32,737 nucleotides of DNA from Brasilonema bromeliae SPC951 (GCF_012912135.1 NZ_QMEB01000037.1:239-32975); one strand, 5' to 3'; shown: positions 24,472 to 32,685, counted from the stretch's first letter. The notes: a model not told the origin generated them from the letters alone. Numbers and translations are program-made.

Positions 24472-25389
24472 TCACGCGATGCAGCGCTCAATTGTTGCTA
24501 AAACCGACTTAGAAAGAGTATCAAAATCGTAACCACCTTCCAAACCAAACAAAATTTTACGAGTTATTCCCAGACAATAATCTGTGAATAAGCCATAATC
24601 TTGCGGTTGCAAATTTATACTAGCCAACGGGTCATCAGCGTTGGCGTCGTAACCTGCACTCACAATCAGTAGATGTGGCTGAAAACTGGATAAAAAGGGT
24701 ACTACTTTTTTTTCAAACAAAGGTTGGTATATTTCGATATCGCCCCCAGGAGGAATTGGCAGATTCAGTACATTATGATGACAACCTTGCTCTGTATGAC
24801 GTCCAGTCCCTGGGTAGCAGGGGTACTGATGGAGAGAACAGTAGGCAATTTGTTCATACTTTTCTACTATTGCCTGCGTACCATTACCGTGATGCACATC
24901 CCAGTCAAGAATCGCAACACGGTTAATTTCTGGTTGTTGCAGGGCATAAAGACCAGCGATCGCCGCATTGGAAAACAAGCAAAACCCCATCCCCGCATCA
25001 CTTTCCGCGTGATGTCCTGGTGGACGCGCCAACACAAAAGCTGGTTCGCCAGTTTCCAGTACAACATCTACTCCATCCAACCAGGCACTTACTGCCAACA
25101 AAGCAACATCATAACTGCGTGGAGAAACAGGCGTATCTCCATCCAAATAACCACCGCCAGCAACAGCAATTTCTTGAACTTTCTTGATGTAGCGCCGGGT
25201 GTGTGCTTGTTCCAACACAGAGATGATAGGGCGCTTTTCTGGTAGAGTGGGCAAGCGCCATTCAATATGTGGTGCAAACTCAGCTTGTTTTAAGGCGGTG
25301 GCGATCGCTGTCAGACGTTCTGGTTTCTCTGGATGGAAAGATCCAGTTTCGTGATCCAGAAACTCGTCGGAATAAATCACTGGCAGCAT
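24472..25389 (-). CDS. Histone deacetylase/acetoin utilisation family hydrolase
   Basis: Zinc-dependent amidohydrolase of the class II HDAC-like family, 305 residues, cytoplasmic. All active-site elements are present: RPPGHHAE (H126/H127), DWDVHHGNGT with zinc ligands D164 and H166, SAGYDANADDPL with the third ligand D248, and the LEGGYD Tyr near the C-terminus. FHPEKPERL near the start is typical of bacterial members. Such enzymes in bacteria may deacetylate proteins (acetyl-lysine), polyamines or acetoin-related substrates; the true substrate here cannot be told. The gene converges with scyF and lies 48 bp downstream of a small acidic ORF on the same strand, with which it may be co-transcribed. 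No link to scytonemin is implied by the strand. Confidence 0.92.
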   Translation of the reverse strand: MLPVIYSDEFLDHETGSFHPEKPERLTAIATALKQAEFAPHIEWRLPTLPEKRPIISVLEQAHTRRYIKKVQEIAVAGGGYLDGDTPVSPRSYDVALLAVSAWLDGVDVVLETGEPAFVLARPPGHHAESDAGMGFCLFSNAAIAGLYALQQPEINRVAILDWDVHHGNGTQAIVEKYEQIAYCSLHQYPCYPGTGRHTEQGCHHNVLNLPIPPGGDIEIYQPLFEKKVVPFLSSFQPHLLIVSAGYDANADDPLASINLQPQDYGLFTDYCLGITRKILFGLEGGYDFDTLSKSVLATIERCIA

Positions 25390-25437
25390 AGGTCGAGTGA
25401 AGTAAGCAGTAAGATACAGATTTTAATTGTATCCTGA

Positions 25438-25659
25438 CTACTCTTGAGTGAACCCGGTAAATTCATCGTTTGGTTCATCCAGCATTTCTGGTGCTACAGC
25501 TGGGTTACTCCTACGTTCTTCTGGCGATTGACTCAGTATCACATCATCTATTCTTGGAGGATTTTTAATTTTGTCAAGCGTCTCAGGACTTAATTGGGAT
25601 TCATCGCTTTGTGGATTTGTTTTTTCAGCTTGATTAGGAGTTGTTTCATTACTGGACAT
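25438..25659 (-). CDS. Small acidic, probably disordered hypothetical protein
   Basis: A 73-residue protein I cannot assign. It is rich in Glu, Asp, Asn, Pro and Ser, with no hydrophobic segment and no Cys, so it is probably soluble and largely disordered. Recognisable blocks are SPETLDKIKNPPRIDDVILS in the middle and DEPNDEFTGFTQE at the end. The ATG has AAGGAAA about seven bases upstream, a good ribosome site that supports a real gene. It precedes the HDAC-family gene by 48 bp on the same strand. Reads like a lineage-specific cyanobacterial conserved hypothetical; function unknown. Confidence 0.65.
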   Translation of the reverse strand: MSSNETTPNQAEKTNPQSDESQLSPETLDKIKNPPRIDDVILSQSPEERRSNPAVAPEMLDEPNDEFTGFTQE

Positions 25660-25689
25660 AATTATTTCCTTAACCTTAGACGCCTCAGC

Positions 25690-25956
25690 TTAAGCTCTGC
25701 TGTGGTCGGTACACACTATCTTGGGGCGTGAAGTACCCACCACCAAAACGGAGTACCGTTTATAGTGGGGGCTTCCAGTTTCATTCGTCGATGCCACGTT
25801 AGGGATTTCTATTGCTAGAAATTCGTCACTCAAGACGATGATGGTCTTACTCGGCGTCCGGAGGTTTGAGCAGCAGCTCCTTACTCCCGTACACCCGTGT
25901 GTACCCTGGCAGCAACCCGCCTCCCGCAGGTTGTTTAATTGTTTTTCGTACAACAC
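25690..25956 (-). pseudogene. Possible 3-prime remnant of an IS200/IS605 tnpB with right-end hairpin
   Basis: An open frame of 88 codons whose central part reads ASTNETGSPHYKR. A (N/D)E(T/A)GSP tail is typical, from memory, of cyanobacterial TnpB C-termini that read through the element's right end. The DNA there contains a perfect stem, AAACGG (25746-25751) with CCGTTT (25756-25761), and then TATAGTGGGGGC, matching a second copy at 26379. The RuvC-like and zinc-finger parts of TnpB are missing. I take it as a decayed element end. It could instead be simple repeat sequence with no coding past. Confidence 0.4.
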
Positions 25957-26039
25957 AACTTGGTGTCTTTCTTACCGCACTTGGCGTGCCAGCGGTCGTG
26001 TTCTTTCCCGGAACTTTGATCTTTCTGCGGCAAGAGGAG

Positions 26040-26235
26040 GCAGTGCGTTGGGGAGGACAGTGCCGGGGTGAGCCAGCGCTGCGGGAGGGTTTCCCGACAG
26101 CCAGGCGACTGGCGAAAGGGTTTCCCGACTTGAGGCACCTGTCCGTTGAGCCAGTACTGGAGGAGGGTCTCCCGACCTAGGTATCTGGCGTCCGGGTTAA
26201 GCGACTTGTAGACGCCCTCCGGGCGGCTTCCCGCA
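26040..26235. repeat. Cluster of GGGTTTCCCGAC dispersed palindromic repeats
   Basis: GGGTTTCCCGAC occurs at 26087-26098 and 26118-26129, and as GGGTCTCCCGAC at 26165-26176, each preceded by GC-rich sequence with GAGCCAG or GGCGACTGGCG motifs. A further GGGCGGCTTCCCGC follows at about 26220. Composition is far more GC-rich than the flanks. Similar interspersed units are common in Nostocales intergenic DNA. Confidence 0.65.
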
Positions 26236-26378
26236 ATCTGCCGCACCTGCCGTTCGTACCTCTACTTTGATGTTTGCCTGTCTGTCTGCGACACAATCCG
26301 GCGGGTCAGCAACCAATAATATTATACAATGGCGATTCGTCTGATTCTGGAGAGATTAGCAACTCTCCCGGCACGCTC

Positions 26379-26404
26379 ACGGAGTACCGTTATAGTGCGG
26401 GACT
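26379..26404 (-). mobile_element. Second IS200/IS605-like end fragment
   Basis: ACGG-AGTA-CCGT (26379-26390) followed by TATAGTGCGGGAC nearly repeats 25748-25770 in the same orientation. The hairpin plus TTATAGTG flank is what remains of a second element end; no transposase gene accompanies it. Confidence 0.4.
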
Positions 26405-26550
26405 TACGGCGGGCAAGTTAAATTAAGAATAAGAGAAAGATTTCGGTACTCTCTCGTTTGTCAACTGTTAATTAACCCTAAGGTCATAAACAGAATATCG
26501 TCGCCTTCGATACAATTTAAGAAGTAGGGAGAGCCAAGGAGAACAGACGG

Positions 26551-27687
26551 GTGCTATTAAAAGGCTTTGAAATAGAGATGTACACTGGCACGCCCAGTGG
26601 TGATATCGTCGGACTCTCCGACAAGATTGTTGGATCTTTGGATGGATTTGTCCGAGAACCAGATAGTCGAAATGTAGAATACATCACTGCACCATTGCAG
26701 AATTACGAACAGCTTTTATGTGCCTTGTTGCGTCCTCGGCTTCAACTCAGGAATTTCATCAAGCAATTGGGTGATTACACGCTGATTCCAGGAAGCACTC
26801 TATCGTTAGGGGGCGGCGATCGCTTTTTTCGCTCTGACCCAACAAACCCTTATCATGACTACATTGAGCAAACATACGGTACCAAGGTTGTCACCGCCAG
26901 TGTTCACATTAATGTAGGCATTAGCGATCCAGAAGTCTTAATGCGCGCGTGTCGGGTTATAAGGGTAGAAGCACCTTTGTTCCTTGCCTTGAGTGCATCC
27001 TCTCCGTTTCTGAATGGTAAAGCAACTGGTTATCATTCCACACGCTGGGGTGTTTTTCCGCAAACGCCTCCTCAAGTACCTTTATTTGAAAGCCACGCCC
27101 ATCATATTCAATGGGTGGAAAACCAATTGATGGCTGGAACAATGCAAAATGTTCGTCATCTTTGGGTGTCAGTTCGACCAAATGGCGATCGCCGCCCTTA
27201 TGATTTAAATCGTTTAGAGCTACGAATTTGCGATTTAGTCACAGATCCAATAGCTTTACTGGGGATAGCAGCTTTAGTAGAGGCACGTTTATTACAAGTT
27301 ATCAATAATCCCTCTATCGATCCATTAACCCAAAGCACCTTCACCCCAGACGAACTTATTTCCCTAACCTATGCCAACGAAACTGCAGCAGCGACTTCCA
27401 GTCTCGATGCTCAACTCCAGCATTGGCAAGATGGTAGGAGTATTTTAGCCAGAGATTGGATTGGTGAAATATATCAAGATGTTTGGGCGATCGCTAAGCA
27501 GCATGGTTTTGCCTGTTTCCTTTCACCATTACAAAAAATCTTGCGTGAAGGTAACGAAGCTCAACAATGGTTACAACTGCACGCACTTGGCTTGAGTGAA
27601 AGACACGTTCTCACTCACGCTATTGACGTAACAAGAGAATGCGAAGTTCAATTAGAAGATAAATTGTGTTCGTCTTTGGTTGCTTAG
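26551..27687 (+). CDS. gshA: Glutamate-cysteine ligase, cyanobacterial type
   Basis: First enzyme of glutathione synthesis: ATP-dependent joining of L-glutamate and L-cysteine to gamma-glutamylcysteine, in the cytoplasm. At 378 residues it fits the cyanobacterial branch, which is distinct from the long E. coli GshA. Family marks are LLKGFEIEMYTGTPSGDIVG at the N-terminus, REPDSRNVEYITAPL (glutamate/metal site), PGSTLSLGGGDRFF, VVTASVHINVGISDP and NRLELRICDLVTDP. The start is GTG at 26551 with AAGGAG about ten bases upstream. The gene is monocistronic between two repeat-rich stretches. Neighbouring repeats may influence its expression but nothing shows this. Glutathione is relevant to photo-oxidative stress, as is scytonemin, but the genes do not share a transcript. 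Confidence 0.93.
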   Translation: MLLKGFEIEMYTGTPSGDIVGLSDKIVGSLDGFVREPDSRNVEYITAPLQNYEQLLCALLRPRLQLRNFIKQLGDYTLIPGSTLSLGGGDRFFRSDPTNPYHDYIEQTYGTKVVTASVHINVGISDPEVLMRACRVIRVEAPLFLALSASSPFLNGKATGYHSTRWGVFPQTPPQVPLFESHAHHIQWVENQLMAGTMQNVRHLWVSVRPNGDRRPYDLNRLELRICDLVTDPIALLGIAALVEARLLQVINNPSIDPLTQSTFTPDELISLTYANETAAATSSLDAQLQHWQDGRSILARDWIGEIYQDVWAIAKQHGFACFLSPLQKILREGNEAQQWLQLHALGLSERHVLTHAIDVTRECEVQLEDKLCSSLVA

Positions 27688-27689
27688 CA

Positions 27690-27862
27690 CACCTCACCCT
27701 CCGGGTATGCCTATGGCACGTCTATGTCCTTTGGACACGCTACGCGTACCCCTACCGGGGGCGCTTTGCGCGACCGACAACGGCAGTTTGCTGTAGCCTG
27801 ACCGAACCATGCACGGCAGTTCCTCTTGGGGAGGACTGCCTCACCACCGCAACTGCCTCACC
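27690..27862. repeat. GC-rich patch of small palindromes after gshA
   Basis: A run of short inverted repeats: TGTCC-TTT-GGACA (27725-27737), TACGCGTA, CCCC-TACC-GGGG, GCGC-TTT-GCGC, and a larger hairpin GGCAGTTCCTC...GAGGACTGCC (27815-27840). Composition departs sharply from the AT-rich downstream flank. A frame across 27666-27866 is open but repetitive and overlaps gshA, so I treat the patch as dispersed palindromic repeats. The last hairpin could act in 3-prime processing of the gshA mRNA. Confidence 0.6.
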
Positions 27863-28209
27863 ATAAATAGGGGTCGGAAATCTAAATGTGAACAAATCTG
27901 GACGATGATTTATCCCTTCAGTACATTCCGAACCCTTCTTATGGAAATGTGTACTTAGCATGAAAATTTTGTCTTTGTCAGCTGTAAGTGTTGTCCAATA
28001 CAGCTACACATAACTTAATAATCTGTTATTAATCTTAATATTTAGATCATAGAGTCTGGGACATACTTTATGTTTGTTTTAAATTTCTAATCAATAGATT
28101 GATTTTTTTATGATTAAGAATACTTATATATAATGTATATTAAGGTAGATTGAGAAAAGAAAAAAAAACTGCATTTTCCCAGATTTTCAATATATTTCTT
28201 CCTCCACAA
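27863..28209. other. AT-rich intergenic region before trmL
   Basis: About 350 bp without a gene. The last 150 bp are extremely AT-rich (for example ATACTTATATATAATGTATA near 28120-28139) and presumably hold the trmL promoter. No other structure seen. Confidence 0.5.
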
Positions 28210-28665
28210 ATGCCGCAGATCGTTTTAGTTAACCCCCTTATTCCTCCTAATACAGGTAACATTGCTCGCACTTGTGCTGCCACAGGTACTGAATTACATT
28301 TGGTAGGACCTTTGGGTTTTGAAATTAGCGATCGCTACCTCAAAAGAGCTGGCTTAGATTACTGGCCTTATGTCAAACTGCACTATCACGAATCTCTGGA
28401 AGCTTTTAAATCCGTACATCAGGCACGTGGCGGAAGATTATTAGGTTTTAGTGTTAAAGGTAGTTGCAACTACGTGGATTTTCAGTTTCAACCCCATGAT
28501 TGGTTGCTGTTTGGTAGTGAAACCACTGGCTTACCACTTGAGATAATATCAGCTTGCGATGTTACCCTCTACATTCCCATGAACGAACCAAATGTTCGCA
28601 GCTTAAATCTTTCTGTGAGTGTAGCAGTGGGTCTTTTTGAAGCTCGCCGTCAATTGGGGTTATAG
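28210..28665 (+). CDS. trmL: tRNA (cytidine(34)-2'-O)-methyltransferase TrmL
   Basis: SPOUT-class SAM-dependent methyltransferase that 2'-O-methylates the wobble base (C34 or cmnm5U34) of tRNA-Leu isoacceptors. The 151-residue protein begins MPQIVLVNPLIPPNTGNIAR (motif 1), continues with TELHLVGPLGF and the catalytic-knot motif WLLFGSETTGLP, and ends with the SAM-binding trefoil IPMNEPNVRSLNLSVSVAVG. ATG at 28210 gives the usual family length; an in-frame TTG at 28150 would add 20 Lys/Phe-rich residues that do not fit the family. No clear Shine-Dalgarno is seen. Stand-alone gene. Confidence 0.95.
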   Translation: MPQIVLVNPLIPPNTGNIARTCAATGTELHLVGPLGFEISDRYLKRAGLDYWPYVKLHYHESLEAFKSVHQARGGRLLGFSVKGSCNYVDFQFQPHDWLLFGSETTGLPLEIISACDVTLYIPMNEPNVRSLNLSVSVAVGLFEARRQLGL

Positions 28666-29730
28666 TAATTCAAGTCGTTTTAAAACAGTACCAATCGTCA
28701 ACTGTAGTCGTGCATACGTGTGGTGAGACGAGTGCTGGTTTGAGGGTAAGCCGAAGGCTGGTGACCAAGAAAGGGGTGTAGGGGTGTAAGGGTATAAGGG
28801 AGTGCTAAACTCCTACACCCCCCAAAGTCGAGTCCCCGACTTGAGTCGTGGAGAAAAAGAAATATTTGTTTTGAGCGGAAAATGCGGGTTTTAAAGTGTT
28901 TTCTACCGTGCTGTACGAAATGTTTTTTAGGTAAAAAAGAAATATTATACAGTAAATAAGAAAAATCTCTGATACGTTAGTAGTAAGGAGAACTGAATGG
29001 TGAGCGCAAATACACAGAAAACGAAACTATATTGAGTTTGTACTCACTCCCAGTACTCCTGATTCACCACTGTTGGAGTAAGAATGACTTACAGACTGGA
29101 AAAAAGCTATAAGAAATTTCTATAGTAATTTTGAAAAACAGTTGAGGTGGAATGATATATTTTCATAAATTTGAATTTTCTCTTGAGTAGGGTAAGAAAA
29201 CATCATAACCCAGTCAGTTCAAGAGTTTGAGGTAGTTTACCTCATGTGTTTTCTTCATCTGGGCTATATAATATGCGAGTTAATACGGTTGTTTTTGGGT
29301 AATAATCAACGTAGAGTCTCGTGTAATTGATACGGTTGATAGAAAAAAAATCTGAAAGATATTTACAGAAGGGTGTAGTGGTATTCCGTGGAGTAGCAGC
29401 ATCTGATTAGCTCAAAGCAAGAGAACATGCCAAATGTGTGATTGTCAGTCGTGCAGCAAAAGCAACAAAAGGCTCAAGTGTCAAAAAGAAAACTTATATG
29501 AACTATTAAGATGAAAGGTGTCAGATGTGAGCAGAACAAGTCAAGGCAAAAATTTAATATTTAAAATAACGATGTGAACTTGTCTAAATCAGAGAAGCAG
29601 GTTAATCTTGCGTAAGTATCTCTGGTGTATGTGGTGTTGATCTATTGCTTGTAGTGATCTAAATCATTGACTAGTACTCAGACTGGAGAATTGAGATCGG
29701 TTAAGCGCAAGTGATCATAGGAGGTCGTCT
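28666..29730. other. 1.1-kb non-coding region with structured segments
   Basis: No convincing gene. After trmL are GGGGTGTAGG (28773-28782) facing CCTACACCCC (28812-28821), and AAGTCG (28825-28830) facing CGACTT (28837-28842). A 12-codon ORF (MVSANTQKTKLY, 28997-29035) has a good AAGGAG site six bases upstream. A nested inverted repeat occupies 29194-29255. ATACGGTTG occurs twice (near 29284 and 29331). The right part presumably carries the promoter and long 5-prime leader of the peptidase gene. Confidence 0.55.
29194..29255 (+). other. Nested inverted repeat (possible RNA element)
   Basis: Outer arms AAGAAAACA (29194-29202) and TGTTTTCTT (29247-29255) enclose a perfect hairpin TGAGGTA-GTT-TACCTCA (29228-29244). 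CCCAG near 29209 and CTGGG near 29259 could add a crossing pairing. Direction is uncertain; it could be part of the leader of the downstream peptidase gene or a small RNA. Confidence 0.35.
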
Positions 29731-32055
29731 TTGAAACGAGCATTAAAAAACAGAGGGAGAGCTGAGTTGGAAAATACCCCAGGTGATGATGTTCCAGTAG
29801 AACCGATAGACACAGTTAATCCAAAGGTTAACCAATGTCGGATGCCAACAACAGCCGCGATGATTGGCTTGGCAATATCAATGGGAGCAACCAGCCTTTT
29901 GGTGACTCGACAAAGCGACCAAGCCACTGCAGCAGAGGCGTTAGGTTATCAAAATACAACCTCAACGATTCCTGCTTCTAATAATGTGGAGGTGAAATTT
30001 GCTTCTACTAAGAAACTAGGTTCGCAAGCTGTCTCATCAGTAAGCTTGCCAGAAACTGGAACAGTAGTAGAACCAACAGCAATTTCACAGCTAACTGAAC
30101 AAAGAGCAAAATGGCAAGTTGCAGCCAATAAAGTGTCAGTGCAAACTTCGCCATTAGTAGGAATTCCAAATTCGCTGACAACAGCACAACAAAGCATTGC
30201 TTGGGAAAAAAACAACTTCCAACAGTCCAGAAAGCAGGGAGTACAAAGACTCTCTCATGCTGATGGTATTGCTAGTGTGCAAACCGTGTCTTCTCCATCT
30301 GCGAAACCTTCAACAGTAGAAGTTAATAACACAGAAGAACCGGAAGTAAATGCTCAACTCAAAGCGCAGCAGGAATTTGCGCGAAATCAGTTACAGGAAA
30401 AATCAGACCGTCTCAGAAAAAGTTTAACTCAATGGCAGTCTGAACACACCAAAGATTTATCACAACTAGCTGCGACCAGGTTAGTACAGCCGATGACTGT
30501 GGCTGGGAAAATGTCCCAGACAAGTACTATCACTGGTACATCGCAGTCGAATATGACTAGCGATGTCAGCAGAGCAAGGCTCGTGTCAAAGTTAAAACAA
30601 GAATCAGAGGCACAGGTGGCAACAGTACCAGCTCCAACAGTACCAGCTTCAACAGTAGTTGCACCAATAGCAATAACACAAACAGCAACTGCAGTATATG
30701 AGGTCAAGCCAGGAGATACGATAGGGGCGATCGCCAACGATTATGGCATTTCAGTCCTAGAACTCATAAAGGCAAATAATCTTAACAATCCTCATCAGCT
30801 ACAAATCAGCCAAAAACTGTTTATTCCTGTGGCGGAAAACCCCACTACTGCCCAGCCAACTGTCGCAATGAATAAGAGTGCTGTTGCAGGTAGTGGTAGT
30901 AGCAACACTAGAGAAACAACAGGAAACTCACTCATTGCCGACAACAGGAATATTACTGTTCCAACATCAGTAGTTGGTAACACTCAGTTTCTGTCATACA
31001 TTCAATCAACAACTACTAACTTACCAGAAAATACTATTACAAATAGTCAGGCTTCCGATTCCATCACATCATATTATGGTGTTGGTGGTGACAGCCCAAT
31101 GCCACAAGTTGTTACAGAACCTCAATTGGCACAAATACCAACTGTTACAAAAACAAAACAGGTAAAAAATAATCAACGTCTACGCAGCTTGCAATTGGAA
31201 ATTGAAAGATTGCGGCAGAAATACCGTTCTCAGGAAGCTGGTAATACAGTTGTGCCAGACGAGAATGAAGCTAATGATGCCCCAGTAACAGTTCCCGATC
31301 CCAGTCGAAATGATGGTGCGGTGCCAATTGCTGTTCCCAGACCAAATAATCCAGCAGTGCAAATACCTGTCAGCGAACAGAACAAGGCTGGAATTCCCAT
31401 ACCCGTTCCCAGACCGATAGCGCCGAACTATGTTGGCAAACCAGGCAAACCCGTATTCGGCGCTAATCGAAGACCTACCAACGAACCCATTAATCCGGAA
31501 TTCTTACCAAATCAAGCAATAGTAACACCTCCTACAGGTATTGATGCTTCTCGCGCCCTTGGGCCTATGCAGGGAAGAACAGTTTCTCCACAGTTACCGC
31601 CTTTAGCAGCAGTGGATAGATACTTGCCAAGAGTCCTTGACGAAAATACACCTATCCCGTCTAGCTCATCCACAGCTTATATGTGGCCTGCAAAAGGTAC
31701 CCTGACCTCTGGTTATGGCTGGCGCTGGGGAAGAATGCACAAGGGAATTGATATTGCTAACTCAGTTGGCACCCCGATTTACGCATCAGCTGACGGTGTT
31801 GTAGAAAAGGCAGGTTGGAGCAGTGGTGGCTATGGTAATTTTGTTGATATCCGCCATCTTGATGGTAGCATGACTCGCTATGGTCACAATAGCAAGCTTT
31901 TGGTGCAGCGCGGTCAACAAGTACATCAAGGTCAAATCATAGCTAGCATGGGTAGCACTGGTTTCAGCACTGGTCCCCACAGTCACTTTGAAATCCATCC
32001 AAGTGGCAAGGACGCAGTTAACCCAATCGCCTTGCTGTCAACAGCACGTTTGTAG
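29731..32055 (+). CDS. LysM and M23 (LytM) peptidoglycan hydrolase-like protein
   Basis: Cell-wall protein of 774 residues. A short basic cytoplasmic N-terminus leads to one membrane segment at about 41-60 (AAMIGLAISMGATSLLV), placing the rest outside. Low-complexity and coiled regions follow (LKAQQEFARNQLQEKSDRL near 210; RLRSLQLEIERLRQKY near 485). One LysM lies at about 325-370 (YEVKPGDTIGAIANDYGIS), binding peptidoglycan. A Pro-rich linker with IPVPRP repeats leads to a C-terminal M23 domain with zinc ligands H670 and D674 (HKGID) and H750-S-H752. All ligands are present, so it is probably an active endopeptidase in septum or wall remodelling. The start is TTG, strongly supported by a perfect AGGAGGT five bases before it (29719-29725). 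Confidence 0.92.
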   Translation: MKRALKNRGRAELENTPGDDVPVEPIDTVNPKVNQCRMPTTAAMIGLAISMGATSLLVTRQSDQATAAEALGYQNTTSTIPASNNVEVKFASTKKLGSQAVSSVSLPETGTVVEPTAISQLTEQRAKWQVAANKVSVQTSPLVGIPNSLTTAQQSIAWEKNNFQQSRKQGVQRLSHADGIASVQTVSSPSAKPSTVEVNNTEEPEVNAQLKAQQEFARNQLQEKSDRLRKSLTQWQSEHTKDLSQLAATRLVQPMTVAGKMSQTSTITGTSQSNMTSDVSRARLVSKLKQESEAQVATVPAPTVPASTVVAPIAITQTATAVYEVKPGDTIGAIANDYGISVLELIKANNLNNPHQLQISQKLFIPVAENPTTAQPTVAMNKSAVAGSGSSNTRETTGNSLIADNRNITVPTSVVGNTQFLSYIQSTTTNLPENTITNSQASDSITSYYGVGGDSPMPQVVTEPQLAQIPTVTKTKQVKNNQRLRSLQLEIERLRQKYRSQEAGNTVVPDENEANDAPVTVPDPSRNDGAVPIAVPRPNNPAVQIPVSEQNKAGIPIPVPRPIAPNYVGKPGKPVFGANRRPTNEPINPEFLPNQAIVTPPTGIDASRALGPMQGRTVSPQLPPLAAVDRYLPRVLDENTPIPSSSSTAYMWPAKGTLTSGYGWRWGRMHKGIDIANSVGTPIYASADGVVEKAGWSSGGYGNFVDIRHLDGSMTRYGHNSKLLVQRGQQVHQGQIIASMGSTGFSTGPHSHFEIHPSGKDAVNPIALLSTARL

Positions 32056-32099
32056 TAGTTGGCAATCTCGTACACTGCTTATAGTGGGTGAGATGAAAA

Positions 32100-32195
32100 C
32101 CCTGTGGCTTTAGCCCAGGGACGCCACATGCCTCAACGGGGGGAACCCCCGCACGGCAGTGGCTCATGAAAGCCACGACGTAGCCTTTAGGCTAC
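32100..32195. repeat. Hairpin series at the left end of the IS605-type element
   Basis: Successive stems: CCCTG/CAGGG (32100-32120), a GGGGG/CCCCC run (32139-32150), GTGGCT-CATGAA-AGCCAC (32159-32176) and GTAGCC-TTTA-GGCTAC (32180-32195). The last lies 2 bases from the tnpA stop and is a good candidate for the TnpA-recognised subterminal hairpin. Confidence 0.6.
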
Positions 32196-32197
32196 CG

Positions 32198-32602
32198 TCA
32201 AGTTCTTTGTTGAGCAATATAGTTTTTGACCGCCTCTGTGGATATGTTTCCTGCCGTGCTAACAAAATAGCTAGGAGTCCACAAAGTTGGTAATTTCAAT
32301 AACTCTGGAAATTCTTTTCGCAAGAAATGTGATGCCCGACCTTTAATCTTGTTCATGACAGCCGCTGGGCAATCAGTTACTTTGACGTTGACAAATAGAT
32401 GAACGTGGTCAGGCATAATTTCCATCGCTACAATCTTCCACCGATTCTCGTTGCACACATCGCAGATGATTTCTTGTAATCTGTCGGCAACAGCATTGAC
32501 CAAAACTTTTTTACGGCGCTTAGGGATAAAGACAAAGTGATAGTTTAACAAAGCTATTGAGTTTCCCTCATGCCTATATTCGTCTGGAGTAAATTTCGCC
32601 AT
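32198..32602 (-). CDS. tnpA: IS200/IS605 family transposase TnpA (Y1 HUH)
   Basis: Single-strand DNA transposase of 134 residues, full length for the family. It has the HUH motif IMPDHVHLFV (H66, H68) and the catalytic tyrosine in VKNYIAQQ (Y128), followed by Gln at the expected helix position. Acts as a dimer, cutting and joining single-stranded ends at subterminal hairpins with a 5-prime phosphotyrosine link. The frame is intact, so the element may still be active. It is divergent from tnpB across 83 bp. Confidence 0.95.
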   Translation of the reverse strand: MAKFTPDEYRHEGNSIALLNYHFVFIPKRRKKVLVNAVADRLQEIICDVCNENRWKIVAMEIMPDHVHLFVNVKVTDCPAAVMNKIKGRASHFLRKEFPELLKLPTLWTPSYFVSTAGNISTEAVKNYIAQQRT

Positions 32603-32685
32603 ATTTCCGGAATTCCTGTTGCTGCGTTGTATACATATATTGTAGAAGAAACATAGCGCATAAACAAAGAGGAGGTGATTAAGTA
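32603..32685. promoter_or_regulatory. Divergent tnpA/tnpB promoter region
   Basis: 83 bp between the two transposase genes. It contains the palindrome GGAATTCC, an AT-rich TGTATACATATATTG segment and, at its end, AGGAGGTGAT (32670-32679), a near-perfect Shine-Dalgarno for tnpB. Confidence 0.5.

Larger units (their letters stand above)
25660..26550. other. Repeat-rich intergenic region with IS relics
   Basis: This 891-bp stretch has no convincing intact gene. It contains a likely tnpB tail with an IS-type end (25690-25956), a GC-rich patch of GGGTTTCCCGAC repeats (26040-26235), a second copy of the IS-type end (26379-26404) and the gshA promoter region. Open frames across the GC-rich patch lack ribosome sites and translate to repetitive Arg/Gly/Pro peptides. 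Confidence 0.65.

Noticed and set aside
24253-25389. HDAC-family gene as a new member of the scytonemin cluster
   Set aside because: It is convergent with scyF, separated by a possible terminator, and no link to scytonemin is known to me; adjacency alone is not enough.
25866-26180. 104-codon frame in the GC-rich patch
   Set aside because: Runs through dispersed palindromic repeats, has no ribosome site and yields a repetitive Arg/Gly/Pro peptide; competing frames are open on the other strand.
26329-26421. 30-codon frame MAIRLILERLATLPARS...
   Set aside because: No ribosome site and it overlaps the IS-end-like hairpin; treated as chance.
27666-27866. 66-codon frame after gshA
   Set aside because: Overlaps the gshA end and consists of the palindrome cluster.
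28150-28209. TTG start extending trmL by 20 residues
   Set aside because: Lys/Phe-rich extension is not part of the SPOUT family and there is no Shine-Dalgarno.
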